Source of the DNA: Pseudomonas sp. P818
GTDB taxonomy: Bacteria > Pseudomonadota > Gammaproteobacteria > Pseudomonadales > Pseudomonadaceae
Length of the DNA stretch: 64,000 nt
NCBI RefSeq assembly: GCF_000418555.1
Contig: NZ_ATKM01000017.1
Span: 247,445 to 311,444, forward strand
Direction: 5' to 3'
The notes beneath the pieces are model-generated. The model searched no databases. It saw nothing but the letters and a program-made list of their open reading frames with translations, and was not told where the DNA came from. The translations under genes and the position numbers were made by a program. Below are positions 49,463-58,859 of this stretch, piece after piece. The stretch's first letter is position 1. Each line of letters opens with the position of its first letter.

Positions 49463-50371
49463 ATGAAACTGCAACGACTGTTGGTCGTCATCGACGCCGA
49501 ACACCAGCAACAACCAGCCCTGCAACGCGCCGTCGACATCGCGCGCCAGGTCGGTGCCGAGTTGCACCTGCTGAAGATCGAATACCACCCGAGCCTGGAA
49601 AGCGGCCTGCTGGACAGCCAGTTACTCAACCGCGCCCGTGAAGCCATCCTGCGTCAGAGCAATGAGGAGCTACGCGCCAGCGTCGCCCATCTGAGCGATG
49701 AAGGATTCAGAATCGACGTGGACGTGCGCTGGAGCAAGCGCCGACATGAAGAGATCCTCGCCCGCGTTGCCGTGCTGCAACCGGACATCCTGTTCAAGTC
49801 GACCCATCCCGGCAATGCACTACGCCGCCTCCTGTTCAGTGATACCAGCTGGCAACTGATACGCCGCTGCCCGGTGCCGCTGTGGCTGGTGCACGATGCA
49901 AAGCCGCGCGGGCAAAGCCTGTGCGCAGCACTCGACCCGCTGCACAGCGCGGACAAGCCTGCCGCCCTCGATCATCAGCTGATTCGCACCAGCCAGGCCC
50001 TGCAGGCTGCGCTCGGCCTGCATGCCCAGTACCTGCATGCGCAGGCGCCACTGCCACGTTCGCTACTGTTCGACGCCGAGGTAGCGCAGGCGTATGACGA
50101 CTACGTGAACCAGTGCAGCCGCGAGCACCGCGAGGCCTTCGACAAGTTGATTGGCCAGTACGCCATCGATCGGGCGCAGGCCCACCTGCTGGACGGATTT
50201 GCCGAGGAAGTCATTCCGAAATTCGTGCATGAGCACAATATCGGTCTGCTGGTGATGGGCGCCATCGCCCGCGGCCATCTCGACAGCCTGTTGATCGGCC
50301 ACACCGCGGAGCGGGTGCTGGAACGCGTCGAATGCGATCTGCTGGTGATCAAACCGGACAGCAAAGGGTAG
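49463..50371 (+). CDS. Tandem universal stress protein (UspE-like)
   Basis: 302 residues, two Usp domains. The first begins KLQRLLVVIDAEHQQQPALQRAVDIARQVGAELHLLKIEY. The second ends IGLLVMGAIARGHLDSLLIGHTAERVLERVECDLLVIKP, where the G-x2-G-x9-G(S/T) nucleotide loop is present in modified form. The start at 49463 follows a GAGG stretch. It is in a conserved neighbourhood upstream of pyruvate kinase. Confidence 0.9.
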   Translation: MKLQRLLVVIDAEHQQQPALQRAVDIARQVGAELHLLKIEYHPSLESGLLDSQLLNRAREAILRQSNEELRASVAHLSDEGFRIDVDVRWSKRRHEEILARVAVLQPDILFKSTHPGNALRRLLFSDTSWQLIRRCPVPLWLVHDAKPRGQSLCAALDPLHSADKPAALDHQLIRTSQALQAALGLHAQYLHAQAPLPRSLLFDAEVAQAYDDYVNQCSREHREAFDKLIGQYAIDRAQAHLLDGFAEEVIPKFVHEHNIGLLVMGAIARGHLDSLLIGHTAERVLERVECDLLVIKPDSKG

Positions 50372-50442
50372 TGCACAGGAACAATGACTACAGCTGAATG
50401 GCGTAGTAGCCTCCCTGGCATAGTTCACTAGGGAGTTCGTGC

Positions 50443-51883
50443 ATGACCTTTCGCCGCACCAAAATCGTCGCCACCCTGGGCCCGGCCAGCAGCTCGCCGG
50501 AAGTGCTGGAGCAACTGATCCTCGCCGGTCTCGACGTGGCCCGTCTGAACTTCTCCCACGGTACGCCGGACGACCACAAGGCGCGCGCCGCCCTGGTCCG
50601 CGAACTGGCTGCCAAGCACGGCCGTCATGTCGCCCTGCTCGGCGACCTGCAAGGCCCGAAGATCCGTATCGCCAAGTTCGAGAACAAGCGCATCGAGCTC
50701 AAGGAAGGCGCTACCCGGCGCCTGCTCGACGACCTGTTCCGCCTCTCCTCCAGCCACTCGCGCACGGCCGGCACCCAGGAAGTGGTCGGTATCGACTAAC
50801 GAACTGCTGCTCGACGACGGCCGCGTGGTCATGCGCGTCGAACTCAAGGGCGCCGACGAACTGCACTGCCGCGTGGTGATCGGCGGCCCGCTGTCGGACA
50901 ACAAGGGTATCAACCGCCGCGGCGGTGGCCTGACCGCGCCGGCGCTGACCGACAAGGACAAGGCCGACATCAAGGTCGCTGCCGAGATGGAGCTGGACTA
51001 CCTGGCCGTCTCCTTCCCGCGCGATGCCGCGGACATGGACTATGCCCGTCGCCTGCTCACCGAGGCCGGCGGTACTGCCTGGCTGGTGGCCAAGATCGAA
51101 CGCGCCGAAGCGGTGGCCGACGACGAAGCCCTCGATGGCCTGATCCGCGCCAGTGACGCGGTGATGGTGGCCCGCGGCGACCTGGCCGTGGAAATCGGCG
51201 ATGCCGAGCTGGTGGGCATCCAGAAGAAGATCATCGCCCACGCCCGTCGCCTGAACAAAGCGGTGATCACCGCTACGCAGATGATGGAGTCGATGATCCA
51301 TAGCCCGATGCCGACCCGCGCCGAAGTGTCCGACGTGGCCAACGCCGCGCTGGACTACACCGATGCGGTGATGCTCTCGGCCGAAAGCGCCGCTGGCGAA
51401 TACCCGGTCGAGGCCGTGCAGGCCATGGCCCGCGTCTGCCTGGGCGCCGAGAAGCACCCGACCAGCAAGCAATCCAGCCACCGCCTGGGCCGCACCTTCG
51501 AGCGCTGCGACGAAAGCATTGCCCTGGCGACCATGTACACCGCCAACCACTTCCCGGGCGTCAAGGCCATCATCAGCCTGACCGAGAGTGGCTACAGCCC
51601 GCTGATCATGTCGCGCATCCGCTCGTCGATCCCGATCTTCGCCTTCACCCCGCATCGCGAGGCCCAGGCGCGCGTGGCGCTGTTCCGCGGCGTCTACACC
51701 GTGCCGTTCGACCCGGCCTCGCTGCCGGCCAACAAGGTCAGCCAGGCGGCGGTGGACGAGCTGCTCAAGCGTGGCGTCGTGGAGCCGGGCGACTGGGTGA
51801 TCCTGACCAAGGGTGACAGCTACCATGGCACCGGCGGCACCAACACCATGAAGATTCTCCATGTCGGCGATCCAATGGTGTAA
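50443..51883 (+). pseudogene. pykA: Pyruvate kinase with frameshift (apparent 32-bp deletion)
   Basis: The first 118 codons encode TKIVATLGPASSSPEVLEQL, ARLNFSHGTPDDHKAR and LLGDLQGPKIRIAKFENKR (active-site Arg, Asn and the K/P-loop). The frame then stops at TAA 50797-50799 after VVGID. Pyruvate kinases continue with about ten residues (YPDLVKDC..GDE type), and the next frame resumes at GAA 50801 with ELLLDDGRVVMRVELKGADELHC through to the end: ITATQMMESMIHSPMPTRAEVSDVANAALDYTDAVMLSAESAAGEYP and VILTKGDSYHGTGGTN. Also, residues ~90-96 (ATRRLLD) have no counterpart in the family. As written no full-length enzyme is made. Confidence 0.85.
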
Positions 51884-51900
51884 GCCACCTATGAACGCAC

Positions 51901-51930
51901 AAGGCCGCTCGATGAGCGGCCTTTTGTTTT
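51901..51930 (+). terminator. Rho-independent terminator after pykA
   Basis: AAGGCCGCTC (51901-51910), GAT loop, GAGCGGCCTT (51914-51923), followed by TTGTTTT. Strong hairpin and T-run. Confidence 0.9.
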
Positions 51931-51941
51931 CCGGGACGGGC

Positions 51942-52715
51942 CTATGCGAAGCGAGAGAAGTCCGGCTTTCTACGCTGCATGAATGCGGTCAGCGCCTCGA
52001 TGGCCTCGGGCGAGCGCAGGCGCTGGCCGAACAGGGCGCCCTCCTCCTCGATCACCTTACGCAACTCCTCGCGTCCCGGTGCACGCATCAGGCGTTTGCT
52101 GTCGACCACCGCCGATGGTGCCAGCTCGAGAAAACGTTGCGCCATCTCGCGCGCCTTGCTCAAAGTCGCCGCACCATCATCGAGTGCCTGATTGGCGATG
52201 CCCCAGGCAGCCGCCTGCTCCCCTGTGAATGACTGGCCTAGCAACAGCAGCTCGGCAGCACGCGCGTGCCCCAGCAAACGCGGCAATATCAGGCTTGAAC
52301 CGTACTCGGGGCACAGCCCCAGGTTGACGAAAGGCATCTTCAACTGTGCATCGCGGGCGACATAGACCAAATCGCAATGCAGCAACAGGGTGGTACCGAT
52401 GCCCACCGCCGGGCCGGCCACAGCGGCGACCACCGGCTTGCTGAAGTCGAACAGCGCGCGCATGAACTGAAACACTTCGCTGTTCAGCCCGGTAGGCGGC
52501 GCCTGGATGAAGTCGGCGACATCGTTGCCGCTGGTAAAGCAGTCCTCACCACCGGTCAGCAGCACCACGCGCACACTCGTATCGCGCACGGCTTCATCCA
52601 ACACCTCGGCCATGCCGGCGTACATGGCGCGGGTCAGCGCATTCTTCTTGTCCGGGCGATGCATGCGCAGGGTCAACAGACCACCATCGCGTTGGATATG
52701 CAGGTGTTCGCTCAT
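51942..52715 (-). CDS. Enoyl-CoA hydratase/isomerase family protein
   Basis: 257-residue crotonase-fold protein. Oxyanion-hole segments are FTSGNDVADF and GPAVGIGTTLLLHCDLVY; PEYGSSLILPRLLGHARAAELLLLG carries the catalytic-Glu region of the delta3-delta2-enoyl-CoA isomerase type. It could hydrate or isomerise enoyl-CoA. It is convergent with pykA. Confidence 0.92.
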   Translation of the reverse strand: MSEHLHIQRDGGLLTLRMHRPDKKNALTRAMYAGMAEVLDEAVRDTSVRVVLLTGGEDCFTSGNDVADFIQAPPTGLNSEVFQFMRALFDFSKPVVAAVAGPAVGIGTTLLLHCDLVYVARDAQLKMPFVNLGLCPEYGSSLILPRLLGHARAAELLLLGQSFTGEQAAAWGIANQALDDGAATLSKAREMAQRFLELAPSAVVDSKRLMRAPGREELRKVIEEEGALFGQRLRSPEAIEALTAFMQRRKPDFSRFA

Positions 52716-52772
52716 GCGAGGCTCCAGGCCAAGGTGCGGGCCACCCTGGCAGCAGGAGCCGTCGGGTGCAGC

Positions 52773-53711
52773 CTACGCGCGGGTGAGAAAGACGTCGGCG
52801 AGCATCTGACTGCGCGGCAAACCTGCCATGTAGAGGCGCCGTGCGAAGCTGTCGACCGTCTCCGGATGGCCGCAGAGTAAGGCGAGGGTCTGCCGTGAAA
52901 CAAGGCGCAGTTCGGCCAAAGCAGCCGGCAACTGCGCCGCCGTCACCAGCTCTACCTGCAGGTTGCCGTGCAGCGCCGCCAGCGCCTGCAGTTCGCTGGC
53001 CAGATAGTGCTCGGCCGCGTCGTGCGCCACGTGCAGCAGGCGAATGGCCCCCTGATGTTCCTGGCGCAGCGCTTCACGCAAGACGCCATACAGCGGCGCG
53101 AGCCCGGTACCGGCAGCCAGCAGCCAGAGCGGACGCGCCTGCCAGTCGGCGTCGTAATGCAGCGCACCACCGCGCAACTCACCCAGGCGCAGCCCATCGC
53201 CCGGCTGCAGGCGCCGCGCTGCATCACAGAACGCTCCGGGCTTGCGGCAATCGATATGAAACTCCAGCCAGTCGTCTTCGCCCGGCACGCTGGCCAGCGA
53301 ATAAGGTCGGGCGACTCCCTCTTCGCTCCACAGCAACACATGCTGACCGGGGCGATAGCGCAGTGGCCGCTCCGGCTGCAGGCGCAGACGCAAGACCTGC
53401 GGACTGGGCCAATCCAGGGCGACCACTTTCGCGGCCAGGCCATCGCGCTGTGGATCGAAGGGTTCGACCTGCAGATCACCGACCACCTGGCACTGGCAGG
53501 CCAGACGCCAGCCCTCGGCGCGCTTGTCGCTAGCCAGCGCCTCGGGTTGCAGATCCAGCGGCTCGCCGTCCACGCAACGCACCAGACAGGCGTGGCAACT
53601 GCCAGCCCGGCAGCTGTAGGGCACAGCCACACCGCCGCCGAGCAGCGCATCTAGCAAGTTGGTTTGCTGGGCCACCTGCAGCTGTTGGGCGCCCACACGC
53701 AGCTCAGGCAC
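52773..53711 (-). CDS. [2Fe-2S] ferredoxin-NAD(P)H reductase-like electron transfer protein
   Basis: 312 residues. An N-terminal plant-type ferredoxin domain (CRAGSCHACLVRC plus a later Cys in WRLACQCQ) is followed by an FAD domain (ARPYSLASVPGEDDWLEFHI) and an NAD(P)H domain (LLAAGTGLAPLYGVLREAL; ALLCGHPETVDSF). Order is 2Fe-2S - FAD - NAD, as in phenol hydroxylase P5-type reductases. The GTG start at 53711 overlaps the TGA of the GGDEF gene and has GGGAG upstream; an ATG at 53732 is an alternative. An oxygenase partner was not seen nearby. Confidence 0.9.
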   Translation of the reverse strand: MPELRVGAQQLQVAQQTNLLDALLGGGVAVPYSCRAGSCHACLVRCVDGEPLDLQPEALASDKRAEGWRLACQCQVVGDLQVEPFDPQRDGLAAKVVALDWPSPQVLRLRLQPERPLRYRPGQHVLLWSEEGVARPYSLASVPGEDDWLEFHIDCRKPGAFCDAARRLQPGDGLRLGELRGGALHYDADWQARPLWLLAAGTGLAPLYGVLREALRQEHQGAIRLLHVAHDAAEHYLASELQALAALHGNLQVELVTAAQLPAALAELRLVSRQTLALLCGHPETVDSFARRLYMAGLPRSQMLADVFLTRA

Positions 53712-54840
53712 CCGCGCGCTCCCAGCTGGCATCGCAGCGATTGCGCCCGCCGCGCTTGGCCTGATAGAGCGCCTGATCGGCGCGTTGCAGGGCGTCGTCG
53801 AGATCATCGCCGGCGACCAGCAGCGTCATGCCGGCGGAAAGACTCAGACTCTCCAGCTTCACGCCCACCGGCTCGGCCTTGGCGAACGCCTCGCGCAGCC
53901 GTTCGCAGCAGGCAGTGAACTGATCGGCATCGGTATTGGGCAGTAGCAGCACGAATTCCTCACCGCCGTAGCGGGCAATGATGTCGCCGTCACGCAGACA
54001 GGCTCGGGCCACCGCGGCGAAGGTCTGCAGCACCCGATCGCCAGCGGCATGGCCATGAGCATCGTTGATTCGCTTGAAATGGTCCAGGTCGATCAGCGCC
54101 AGGCCGTGCTGACGCCCATGCCCGAGATGCTCCAGCTCGCGGCCGGCAAGACGCAGGAAGTGGCGACGGTTGAACAGGCCGGTCAGTTCGTCGGTGGCCA
54201 CCAGATCCTCGAGCTGACGCATCATCCCGCGCAGGGTGTCCTGGTGTGCCTGCAAGGCGAAACGGCGCTGACGCATGCGCTTGCGCATGGCCTGCACGTA
54301 GCTGGAAAACAGGCACAGCCAGACCAGCAGGATGAACAGCACCCAGACCTGCAGCCAGGCCATGCTCGGGTCCACCAGCTGCATGCGATAGGCCTCCACC
54401 AGCACCATCGCGGTAAAACCGAAAAAGGCGAAGGCGGCACACCGCTTGAAAACCCTGGGGGACAACTGGAACACGCCGAACAGCAGGATCAGCAGGTAGA
54501 AGACCATCATCACGCCGCGTGCGCTGTCGAACAGCGCCAGCACCGGCGGCTGCCAGGCCAGGGCAACCAACACCTGCGCCTCGGTCAGGCTGGGGTCCTC
54601 GTAGCGCAGGTTGCGTCTGGAGAGAAACAGCCAGAGAAACACCAACTGACTGCCGAACACCCCGAGGGTCAGCCAGGCAGCAGTGCCGATCGTACCGATG
54701 AACAGGCCGTTGAAAATGGCAAACCAGCAGACGAGCGCCATCATCACGTAGGTCGTGACAGCCATGGCGAAGCGTTTGAGCAGCAGCGTTTGCAGGCTAC
54801 GTTGCGTGCCCCGAGGGCTGGTTGAGCTCATGGGTTCCAT
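53704..54840 (-). CDS. Membrane diguanylate cyclase (GGDEF), SadC-like
   Basis: 378 residues: about six N-terminal membrane helices (FAMAVTTYVMMALVCWFAIFNGLFIGTIGTAAWLTLGVFG...), then GGDEF with the active site YGGEEF and an RxxD inhibitory site (RDGD) five residues before it. Position next to fumarase, a ferredoxin reductase and pyruvate kinase matches, as I recall, sadC (PA4332) in P. aeruginosa, which promotes attachment and exopolysaccharide. It is shorter than that protein, so orthology is probable, not certain. Its stop overlaps the reductase start. Confidence 0.9.
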   Translation of the reverse strand: MEPMSSTSPRGTQRSLQTLLLKRFAMAVTTYVMMALVCWFAIFNGLFIGTIGTAAWLTLGVFGSQLVFLWLFLSRRNLRYEDPSLTEAQVLVALAWQPPVLALFDSARGVMMVFYLLILLFGVFQLSPRVFKRCAAFAFFGFTAMVLVEAYRMQLVDPSMAWLQVWVLFILLVWLCLFSSYVQAMRKRMRQRRFALQAHQDTLRGMMRQLEDLVATDELTGLFNRRHFLRLAGRELEHLGHGRQHGLALIDLDHFKRINDAHGHAAGDRVLQTFAAVARACLRDGDIIARYGGEEFVLLLPNTDADQFTACCERLREAFAKAEPVGVKLESLSLSAGMTLLVAGDDLDDALQRADQALYQAKRGGRNRCDASWERAGA

Positions 54841-54961
54841 CCCATACTGGCATTAAGCCATCACTCTAACCCTGCGATCAGAAAATGCCTAGCGCACCGA
54901 TGGTCGAACACGAACTAGCATCATCGACCTTAGGCGGCTGTGCCCTATACGACCGCCGCGG

Positions 54962-54967
54962 TATACT
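54962..54967 (+). promoter_or_regulatory. Candidate -10 element for the fumarase gene
   Basis: TATACT, a good -10, about 150 bases before the ATG. The -35 is not clear. The 5' leader also has a perfect GCGCCGG/CCGGCGC stem (55060-55066 and 55075-55081) near the ribosome site GAGGAG, which could modulate translation. Confidence 0.4.
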
Positions 54968-55117
54968 GCCGCGCCTTTTTTGTGGCTGCCATCCGTGACG
55001 GCCACCTAAGCAGACAGTCGCGGGCAGGATGAAATCGCTCCCGACCGTTTTTCGCCGTTGCGCCGGGTCGTTGTCCGGCGCTTCCTTGTAGATGTTCCCT
55101 GATAGAGGAGCGCCCCA

Positions 55118-56641
55118 ATGACCGTGATCAAGCAGGACGACCTGATTCAGAGCGTTGCCGACGCACTGCAGTTCATCTCCTATTACCACCCCGTCGACTT
55201 CATCCAGGCGATGCACGAGGCCTACCTGAAGGAGGAGTCGCCAGCCGCCAAGGACTCCATGGCGCAGATCCTGATCAACTCGCGCATGTGCGCCACCGGC
55301 CACCGCCCGATCTGCCAGGACACCGGCATCGTTACCGTGTTCATCAAGGTCGGCATGGACGTGCGCTGGGACGGCGCCACCATGAGCGTCGACGACATGA
55401 TCAACGAGGGCGTGCGTCGCGCCTACAACCTGCCCGAGAACGTCCTGCGCGCCTCGATCCTGGCCGACCCGGCCGGTGCCCGCAAGAACACCAAGGACAA
55501 CACTCCGGCGGTGATCCACTACTCCATCGTCCCCGGTGACAAGGTGGAAGTGGACGTCGCGGCCAAGGGCGGCGGCTCCGAGAACAAGTCGAAGATGGCC
55601 ATGCTCAACCCGTCCGACTCCATCGTCGACTGGGTGCTGAAGACCGTGCCGACCATGGGCGCCGGCTGGTGCCCGCCGGGCATGCTCGGCATCGGCATTG
55701 GCGGCACCGCCGAGAAGGCCGCGGTGATGGCCAAGGAAGTGCTGATGGAGCACATCGACATCCACGAGCTGCAGGCCCGCGGCCCGCAGAACCGTATCGA
55801 GGAGCTGCGTCTGGAGCTGTTCGAGAAGGTCAACCAGCTGGGCATCGGCGCCCAGGGCTTGGGCGGCCTGACCACCGTGCTCGACGTGAAAATCATGGAT
55901 TACCCGACCCACGCAGCAAGCCTGCCGGTGTGCATGATCCCCAACTGCGCCGCCACCCGTCACGCCCACTTCGTGCTCGACGGCTCGGGCCCGGCCGTTC
56001 TGGAGGCACCGGATCTGGACGCCTATCCGGAAATCGTCTGGGAAGCCGGCCCGAGTGCGCGCCGTGTCAACCTTGACACCCTGACCCCGGAAGAGGTGCA
56101 GAGCTGGAAGCCGGGCGAGACCGTGCTGCTCAACGGCAAGATGCTCACCGGCCGCGACGCCGCGCACAAGCGCATGGTCGACATGCTGAACAAGGGCGAG
56201 CAATTGCCGGTGGACCTCAAGGGTCGCTTCATCTATTACGTCGGCCCGGTCGATCCGGTCGGTGACGAAGTGGTTGGCCCGGCTGGCCCGACTACCGCCA
56301 CCCGCATGGACAAGTTCACCCGTCAGATCCTCGAGCAGACCGGTCTGCTGGGCATGATCGGCAAGTCCGAGCGCGGCCCCATCGCCATCGACGCGATCAA
56401 GGACAACAAGGCCGTGTACCTGATGGCCGTCGGCGGCGCCGCCTACCTGGTGGCCCAGGCGATCAAGAAGTCCAAGGTGCTGGCCTTCGAAGAACTCGGT
56501 ATGGAAGCCATCTATGAGTTCGAAGTGAAGGACATGCCGGTGACCGTCGCGGTCGACACCAAGGGCGAGTCGGTGCACATCACCGGCCCTGCGATCTGGA
56601 ACAAGAAGATCGCCGAAAGCCTGGCGGTGGAAGTGAAGTAA
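55118..56641 (+). CDS. fumA: Fumarate hydratase, class I
   Basis: 507 residues, heat-labile iron-sulphur class. The alpha domain has MCATGHRPICQDTGIVTVF (Cys58, Cys66), GGGSENKSKMAML and GAGWCPPGMLGIGIGGTAEKA; the beta domain has GKMLTGRDAAHKRM and VGPAGPTTATRMD. Cysteines of the [4Fe-4S] cluster are all present. It interconverts fumarate and malate in the TCA cycle. GAGGAG precedes the ATG. A strong terminator follows. Confidence 0.96.
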   Translation: MTVIKQDDLIQSVADALQFISYYHPVDFIQAMHEAYLKEESPAAKDSMAQILINSRMCATGHRPICQDTGIVTVFIKVGMDVRWDGATMSVDDMINEGVRRAYNLPENVLRASILADPAGARKNTKDNTPAVIHYSIVPGDKVEVDVAAKGGGSENKSKMAMLNPSDSIVDWVLKTVPTMGAGWCPPGMLGIGIGGTAEKAAVMAKEVLMEHIDIHELQARGPQNRIEELRLELFEKVNQLGIGAQGLGGLTTVLDVKIMDYPTHAASLPVCMIPNCAATRHAHFVLDGSGPAVLEAPDLDAYPEIVWEAGPSARRVNLDTLTPEEVQSWKPGETVLLNGKMLTGRDAAHKRMVDMLNKGEQLPVDLKGRFIYYVGPVDPVGDEVVGPAGPTTATRMDKFTRQILEQTGLLGMIGKSERGPIAIDAIKDNKAVYLMAVGGAAYLVAQAIKKSKVLAFEELGMEAIYEFEVKDMPVTVAVDTKGESVHITGPAIWNKKIAESLAVEVK

Positions 56642-56661
56642 GCGTCAACGCTGCAAGGCAG

Positions 56662-56692
56662 AAGCCCGGCCAAGCGCCGGGCTTTTGCGTTT
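56662..56692 (+). terminator. Rho-independent terminator after fumarase
   Basis: AAGCCCGGC (56662-56670), CAAGC loop, GCCGGGCTT (56676-56684), then TTGCGTTTT. It also lies at the 3' end of dsdA on the other strand. Confidence 0.9.
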
Positions 56693-58042
56693 TCAGGTGC
56701 CCTGCAACAGTTTCCGCCCGCGCGCCAGGTAACCGTCCATCTCTGCCTGCGGCACCATGCTGCCGCCAGTCGCCCAGACCAGGTGGGTCGCCCGCGCCAT
56801 GCGCTGCGGCGTCAGTCCCATACGCTGGCGATAGCCCTGCCGCTCGCCCAGCACGCGCAATACACCCGGCATCCCGGCCAGGGCTGAAGGCTCCAGGCGC
56901 TGGCCCTCGGTCTGTTCCATGAGCGCCAGGTAACGGAACATCTGTTCATCGCTGACCGTGTAATAGCCGTCGATCAGCCGCTGCATGGCGCGGCCGACGA
57001 ACCCCGATGGTCGCCCGACCGCCAGGCCATCGGCCGCGGTGCGGTTGTCGATGCCGAAATCCTGCACCGCCAGTTCTTCGTGCCGGCCGGTATGCACGCC
57101 GAGCAGCATGCACGGCGAGTGCGTCGGTTCGGCGAACAGGCAGTGCACCGCGTCACCGAACGCCAGCTTCAGGCCGAAGGCCACGCCACCCGGGCCGCCA
57201 CCGACGCCACAGGGCAGGTAGACGAACAGCGGATGCTCGGCATCGACCACGACGTTGGCCGCCGCCAGTTGCTGCCTGAGGCGTTCGCCAGCCACCGCGT
57301 AACCGAGAAACAGGTGCCTGGAGTTCTCGTCATCGACGAAGTGGCAACGCGGATCGGCCTCGGCCTGGCGCCGCCCCTGCTCCACCGCAACGCTGTAATC
57401 GCTGGCGTACTCGACCACGGTCACGCCATGGGCGCGCAGCTTGTCCTTCTTCCACTGTCGCGCATCGGCGGACATATGCACGGTGGCCTGGAAGCCCAGA
57501 CGTGCGCTGATGATGCCGATGGACAGGCCGAGGTTGCCGGTGGAGCCGACCGCCACCTGATAGCCGCTGAAGAAGGCGCGCATCGCGTCGCTGTCGAGGC
57601 AGGCGTAATCATCGTCGCGACCGAGCAGGCCGGCCGCCAGCGCCAGGTCCTCGGCATGCTTGAGCACCTCGTAGATGCCGCCGCGGGCCTTGATCGAACC
57701 GGAGATGGGCAGATGGCTGTCGCGCTTTAGCCACAGCGCGCCGATCTCGTCATCAGCCTCTTCACGCAGCAGTGCCTGCATTTGCGGCAGGGGCACTACG
57801 TCCGACTCGATGATGCCGCCGCTGGCCGCCGTCTGCGGGAACACCCGAGCCAGGTAGGGCGCGAAGCGCTCGAGACGCGCACGGGCGTCGGCCACATCGG
57901 CGGCGCTCAAACCGACATCGGCCAATGCTTCGGCAGCAGGCGCCACGGCGGGGTTGAACCAGCTGGTTTCGCGCAGGGCGATCAGCTCGTCGAGCAGCGG
58001 ATATTGCGCGCGCCATTGGGCAAGCGGCTGGCCAAGAATCAT
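56693..58042 (-). CDS. dsdA: D-serine dehydratase
   Basis: 449 residues, PLP fold-type II. PISGSIKARGGIYEVL with Lys118 as the Schiff-base lysine (the same number as in E. coli DsdA), PCGVGGGPGG as the phosphate-binding loop, and GSTGNLGLSIGI. It converts D-serine to pyruvate and ammonia, detoxifying or using D-serine. No DsdC/DsdX-type neighbours were found. It is divergent from the DUF1028 gene. Confidence 0.95.
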   Translation of the reverse strand: MILGQPLAQWRAQYPLLDELIALRETSWFNPAVAPAAEALADVGLSAADVADARARLERFAPYLARVFPQTAASGGIIESDVVPLPQMQALLREEADDEIGALWLKRDSHLPISGSIKARGGIYEVLKHAEDLALAAGLLGRDDDYACLDSDAMRAFFSGYQVAVGSTGNLGLSIGIISARLGFQATVHMSADARQWKKDKLRAHGVTVVEYASDYSVAVEQGRRQAEADPRCHFVDDENSRHLFLGYAVAGERLRQQLAAANVVVDAEHPLFVYLPCGVGGGPGGVAFGLKLAFGDAVHCLFAEPTHSPCMLLGVHTGRHEELAVQDFGIDNRTAADGLAVGRPSGFVGRAMQRLIDGYYTVSDEQMFRYLALMEQTEGQRLEPSALAGMPGVLRVLGERQGYRQRMGLTPQRMARATHLVWATGGSMVPQAEMDGYLARGRKLLQGT

Positions 58043-58184
58043 GCGGCGTTCCTCATAGCAGGCACTGGACAGCGCGCATTAGACGACGCCTGCTGCCCTC
58101 TGGCAAAGGCCGCACACACTCCGCCACCAGCGGAACGATACCTGCCCACCCATGGCCTAAGCTGAAAATCGCCCAGGAGTCGTC

Positions 58185-58859
58185 ATGACCTTTTCCATCA
58201 TCGCCCGGTGCCCGCGCAGCGGTCAGTTCGGTGTCGCCGCGGCCACCGCCATGCCTGCCGTGGGCAAGCTGCTCAGCCACGCGGCGGCCGGCGTCGGCGC
58301 GGTGGCGACCCAGGCCCAGGTCAACCCCTATCTCGGCCTGGATGGCCTGGCGCTGCTGCGCCAGGGGCTCTCGGCGAAGGCGGCGCTGGAGCGACTCAAA
58401 GGTACCGATCCCTGCATGGAATTGCGCCAATGCGCGTTGATCGACGCCCAGGGCGACAGCGTCTGCTGGACCGGGGAAAAATGCATTCCCTGGGCCGGCT
58501 CGCTAACCGGCGAGCAGTTTTCCGTACAGGGCAATCGCCTGGTCGGTCCACAGGTACTGGAAGCGGTGGCCGAAGCCTTTCGCCAGGCGCAAGAACGCCC
58601 GCTGATCGAGCGCCTGATCGAAGCACTGGCGGCCGGTGACCAGTGCGGAGGTGACCGTCATGGCGAGTCCTCGGCGGTAATCTATGTGGTCGATCAGGAG
58701 GCGTACCCGCTGTGGGACATCCGCGTCGACCACCACCTCGATCCGGTGGCCGAGCTGCGCCGCCTGCATGACGTGTTCGCCCGTGAAGTGCTGCCTGAAA
58801 TTCTCGCCATGCCGACCCGTGACAATCCGGCAGGTAAGGCGGCGGAAGACTCGGTCTAG
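58185..58859 (+). CDS. DUF1028 family protein
   Basis: 224 residues: MTFSIIARCPRSGQFGVAAATAMPAVGKLLSHAAAGVGAVATQAQVNPYLG is the DUF1028 opening, whose fold is like Ntn-hydrolases. IEALAAGDQCGGDRHGESSAVIYVVDQ is a second conserved block. The family lies near peptidases or amidases in some genomes; activity is unknown. Its stop overlaps the convergent GlxA gene by four bases. Confidence 0.9.
   Translation: MTFSIIARCPRSGQFGVAAATAMPAVGKLLSHAAAGVGAVATQAQVNPYLGLDGLALLRQGLSAKAALERLKGTDPCMELRQCALIDAQGDSVCWTGEKCIPWAGSLTGEQFSVQGNRLVGPQVLEAVAEAFRQAQERPLIERLIEALAAGDQCGGDRHGESSAVIYVVDQEAYPLWDIRVDHHLDPVAELRRLHDVFAREVLPEILAMPTRDNPAGKAAEDSV

Noticed and set aside
51942..53711. Considered an oxygenase-reductase pathway with the enoyl-CoA hydratase
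   Set aside because: No oxygenase subunit is present nearby; the order is the usual Pseudomonas core block.
54878..56578. 566-codon minus-strand frame opposite fumarase
   Set aside because: Antisense shadow; fumarase cluster cysteines and ribosome site are clear on the plus strand.
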